Of a DNA stretch of 13,180 nucleotides, positions 1-13,180 are shown piece by piece. Where the stretch lies: positions 79,515-92,694 of the forward strand of contig BEXV01001323.1 in NCBI GenBank assembly GCA_003118195.1, written 5' to 3'. Source of the stretch: Hemicentrotus pulcherrimus. Its lineage: Eukaryota > Echinodermata > Echinoidea > Camarodonta > Strongylocentrotidae. The notes below the pieces were generated by a model, which had not been told where the DNA came from, ran no database searches, and worked only from the letters and a program-made list of their open reading frames with translations. A program made the translations under genes and the position numbers. Each line of letters opens with the position of its first letter. Positions within the stretch are counted from its first letter, which is position 1.

Positions 1-667
1 GGGTAGTCCCATATACATCTTTCTGTGTATAGTGCTTGTAACTTTACGAAGAATGGGCCAAATTTCTTATCATTTTGATGATTCCAGAACCTTGCAGATG
101 CTAGGTGCTAGATGATCAACCTTTTCTGATCGATTCCACAACATTTCTTTCACAATGCAATCGCATGACCATAAGTGGTCTTTACCTTTAAATGTGGGAT
201 TCATGGCCCTACGTGTTATCCATGTCTGTGATATGGTTTAATATTGAAGTCCTAAAAAAATTGCACTTCAAAATGATCATGAGGCACCTCAAAAAAGTAA
301 AAATCTTTGAGTGACAGGTTTTACCATACTCATTTCCCCCAATAGACTGAAGTGTTATGAAAATTGTTAGAAAAACTAAATTTTTAATTTCATTTTCGAT
401 CATAAATATCTTGATAATCAGACAGGCGATCAGATTGTAAAAGTCATGGGTACTGACTGACCTAAAGATTTATAATTATCATTGCAGCATGAGCAAAATC
501 CAGGATTTTGTTTCAGAATCTGAGACAAAGTTACCGGATCCCTTGAAGAGATTCTACTTACCATTAGTAACGTCTAGTCCTCTCCCAGGATCAAAGCAAG
601 CTCTACCCTATTTCTCACAAGGAAGCATCCAGAGCTATTATTTCTCCTACACTTTTGTTTATCTTGA
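1..667. other. SIRT2 3' UTR and downstream flank
   Basis: AT-rich sequence beyond the stop codon. No conserved coding exon or RNA gene was recognised on either strand. The proximal part must include the 3' UTR; its end is unknown. Confidence 0.6.
383..388 (-). promoter_or_regulatory. Candidate poly(A) signal ATTAAA for SIRT2
   Basis: ATTAAA on the minus strand about 280 nt after the stop codon. No AATAAA was seen on the minus strand within 1-667. A second ATTAAA lies at 237-242 and a weaker TATAAA at 469-474, so the site is a guess. Confidence 0.25.
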
Positions 668-12117
<11,450 letters not shown>

Positions 12118-12140
12118 AATGCTAGATAACTGTTAACTGA

Positions 12141-12176
12141 TCACCAGGATACCAACCCCAGCACTGCACAAGTCAT
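12141..12176 (-). promoter_or_regulatory. Upstream ORF in SIRT2 5' leader (11 codons)
   Basis: This is the only ATG between the GC-rich block and the main start. It reads MTCAVLGLVSW then TGA, ending 23 nt before the main ATG. If the leader starts near 12305, scanning ribosomes meet it first, so it could reduce SIRT2 translation. This is an inference from position; initiation context was not tested. Confidence 0.4.
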
Positions 12177-12251
12177 CAAATGATTTCTGACGACTGACAA
12201 GAGTTCGTGCTTCGCCTTTTGACTGATATCCACGACTCGAATCTCGATATA

Positions 12252-12328
12252 CGCGTACGCCCGCGGGCCCCGACCGTCGCGTCCGCGGCGCGCTCGCTGG
12301 CCGGCCGGCTGGCCAGGTAGCTCACCCG
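12252..12328. promoter_or_regulatory. GC- and CpG-rich block at probable transcription start
   Basis: About 75 bp made almost entirely of G and C with many CpG, standing out sharply from the AT-rich surroundings. It includes the palindrome GGCCGGCC and nested CTGGCC/GGCCAG inverted repeats near the right end, able to fold into a strong hairpin. Position between the TATA-like box and the leader suggests promoter or early 5' UTR. Confidence 0.55.
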
Positions 12329-12330
12329 GT

Positions 12331-12340
12331 AAATTTTATA
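12331..12340 (-). promoter_or_regulatory. TATA-like box, probable SIRT2 core promoter
   Basis: On the minus strand this reads TATAAAATTT. It sits just upstream of the GC-rich block and about 215 bp before the start codon, which would place a start of transcription near 12300-12310. The position is plausible; no transcript data are available. Confidence 0.4.
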
Positions 12341-12341
12341 A

Positions 12342-13180
12342 ATATTGACACGGATATGGAGATACCTTCGAAATCAAACATAGATAGGGCAGGTACTTCC
12401 TCAATTCCTAATATCAAGGGAAATGTATGGAGCAGTCAATAACAACTTTATGTGCTAATTAGGAACGTAACGAGTAAATCAGGCTTATCTATTATCTAAC
12501 CTGATGCCTGCATGCAGCTTGCAGAGAAGTTTGTCATATTTCAAATATGTAGATGCAAATTTCTCAATTACAACACCAAATTGAACTACTTAAATCATGG
12601 ACTTAATTCTAGCAATGATATGAGCTTGAAATGCATCAAAATGTTCTACGCGATATGTCCGTCTCATTTTCCAAGCCGCCCCTTCCACCTTTGTTATATA
12701 TTAACAATACACCTTGTGTACTGTGAAAATCCGGTGTTTTCATTAAAAACGACCTCAAATGGAATGCTCATGATACTGAATTTATGAAAAAAAAGTAATA
12801 GAAATGTATTTATGCTACGCAGATTGAAAGCTTATAACCTACCCGACGTTTGATTTGTTGAAAGTGTATGTAGATAAAACCAATTGAGGACTCTATTTCC
12901 CAGTATAGTTTGACTTTGACAATGCTCTCTAAAGACTAAAACTGCCAATAAACCCTTTTAGTTGTGATTCGAATAGAAAATCTAACCAATTAATATATTG
13001 CACTATGTGCAAATCATGGTTACCGCCACACAAAAAAAAAAAATACAAAAAAATACAAATTACGAAGCGTCTACAGTATCAAGGATTTTCTTGTCAAATT
13101 CAAGATATTCCAGGTTTGTGATCTCACTTCACTATTCAAATCCAAGCTTAATTACAATTGCCTTAACAGCTGTGCAATAT
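12342..13180. other. Upstream flank, no gene recognised
   Basis: AT-rich sequence beyond the promoter-like block, with A-rich runs near 13032-13056. An open frame of 91 codons at 12512-12787 on the plus strand has no recognisable domain. Distal SIRT2 regulatory sequence or a neighbouring gene's intron are both possible. Confidence 0.5.

Noticed and set aside
12512..12787. Plus-strand 91-codon frame in the upstream flank
   Set aside because: No recognisable domain, no clear splice or promoter context; too short to support as a gene.

Overview
The window looks like metazoan nuclear DNA. It is AT-rich, has a spliced gene with short GT-AG introns, and its introns hold fragments of dispersed repeats. 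The one gene I can support lies on the minus strand and runs across almost the whole window. It encodes a class I sirtuin of the SIRT2 type, an NAD+-dependent protein deacylase. The repeat vocabulary (a tRNA-headed SINE, a 'GCGCTATA..AAGAACCCACTATTATTATT' type tail, a 'GGGCCCTGTTTCATAA' foldback element) resembles marine invertebrate deuterostomes, most likely an echinoderm such as a sea urchin. That assignment is an inference from memory and not proven here.

Layout from right to left, in the direction of transcription. 12342-13180 is upstream flank with no recognisable gene. A TATA-like box (12331-12340) and a very GC-rich block (about 12252-12328) mark the probable promoter and start of transcription. 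The 5' leader carries one 11-codon upstream ORF (12141-12176). Coding exon 1 (12102-12117) holds the ATG. The other 13 coding exons are at 9950-10012, 8886-9023, 8351-8392, 7817-7923, 7293-7418, 6396-6519, 5397-5462, 4881-4936, 4236-4312, 3674-3725, 2695-2762, 1863-1929 and 668-931. All 13 introns are GT-AG, all phases agree, and the joined CDS is 1,266 nt (421 codons plus TGA). 1-667 is 3' UTR and downstream flank.

The protein has an acidic N-terminus, a leucine-rich segment where SIRT2 has its nuclear export signal, the complete sirtuin core (NAD-binding GAGIST, catalytic NID..H, four zinc cysteines, VVFFGE, MGTS, LLIN), the SIRT2-type GMDFDS C-terminal part of the core, and a long Lys/Pro/Ser-Thr tail. 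The last exon encodes this tail. It contains a 60-bp tandem repeat and six Ser/Thr-Pro sites.

Other points of interest: an apparent decayed partial copy of exon 3 in intron 2; a 407-bp inverted-repeat element in intron 12; a foldback element 22 bp from the exon 7 splice donor; two collinear, oppositely oriented copies of an unnamed CpG-bearing repeat in introns 11 and 1; two copies of a tRNA-derived SINE-like family; and two perfect duplications (152 bp and 59 bp), each split by a single N, which look like assembly joins and not biology.
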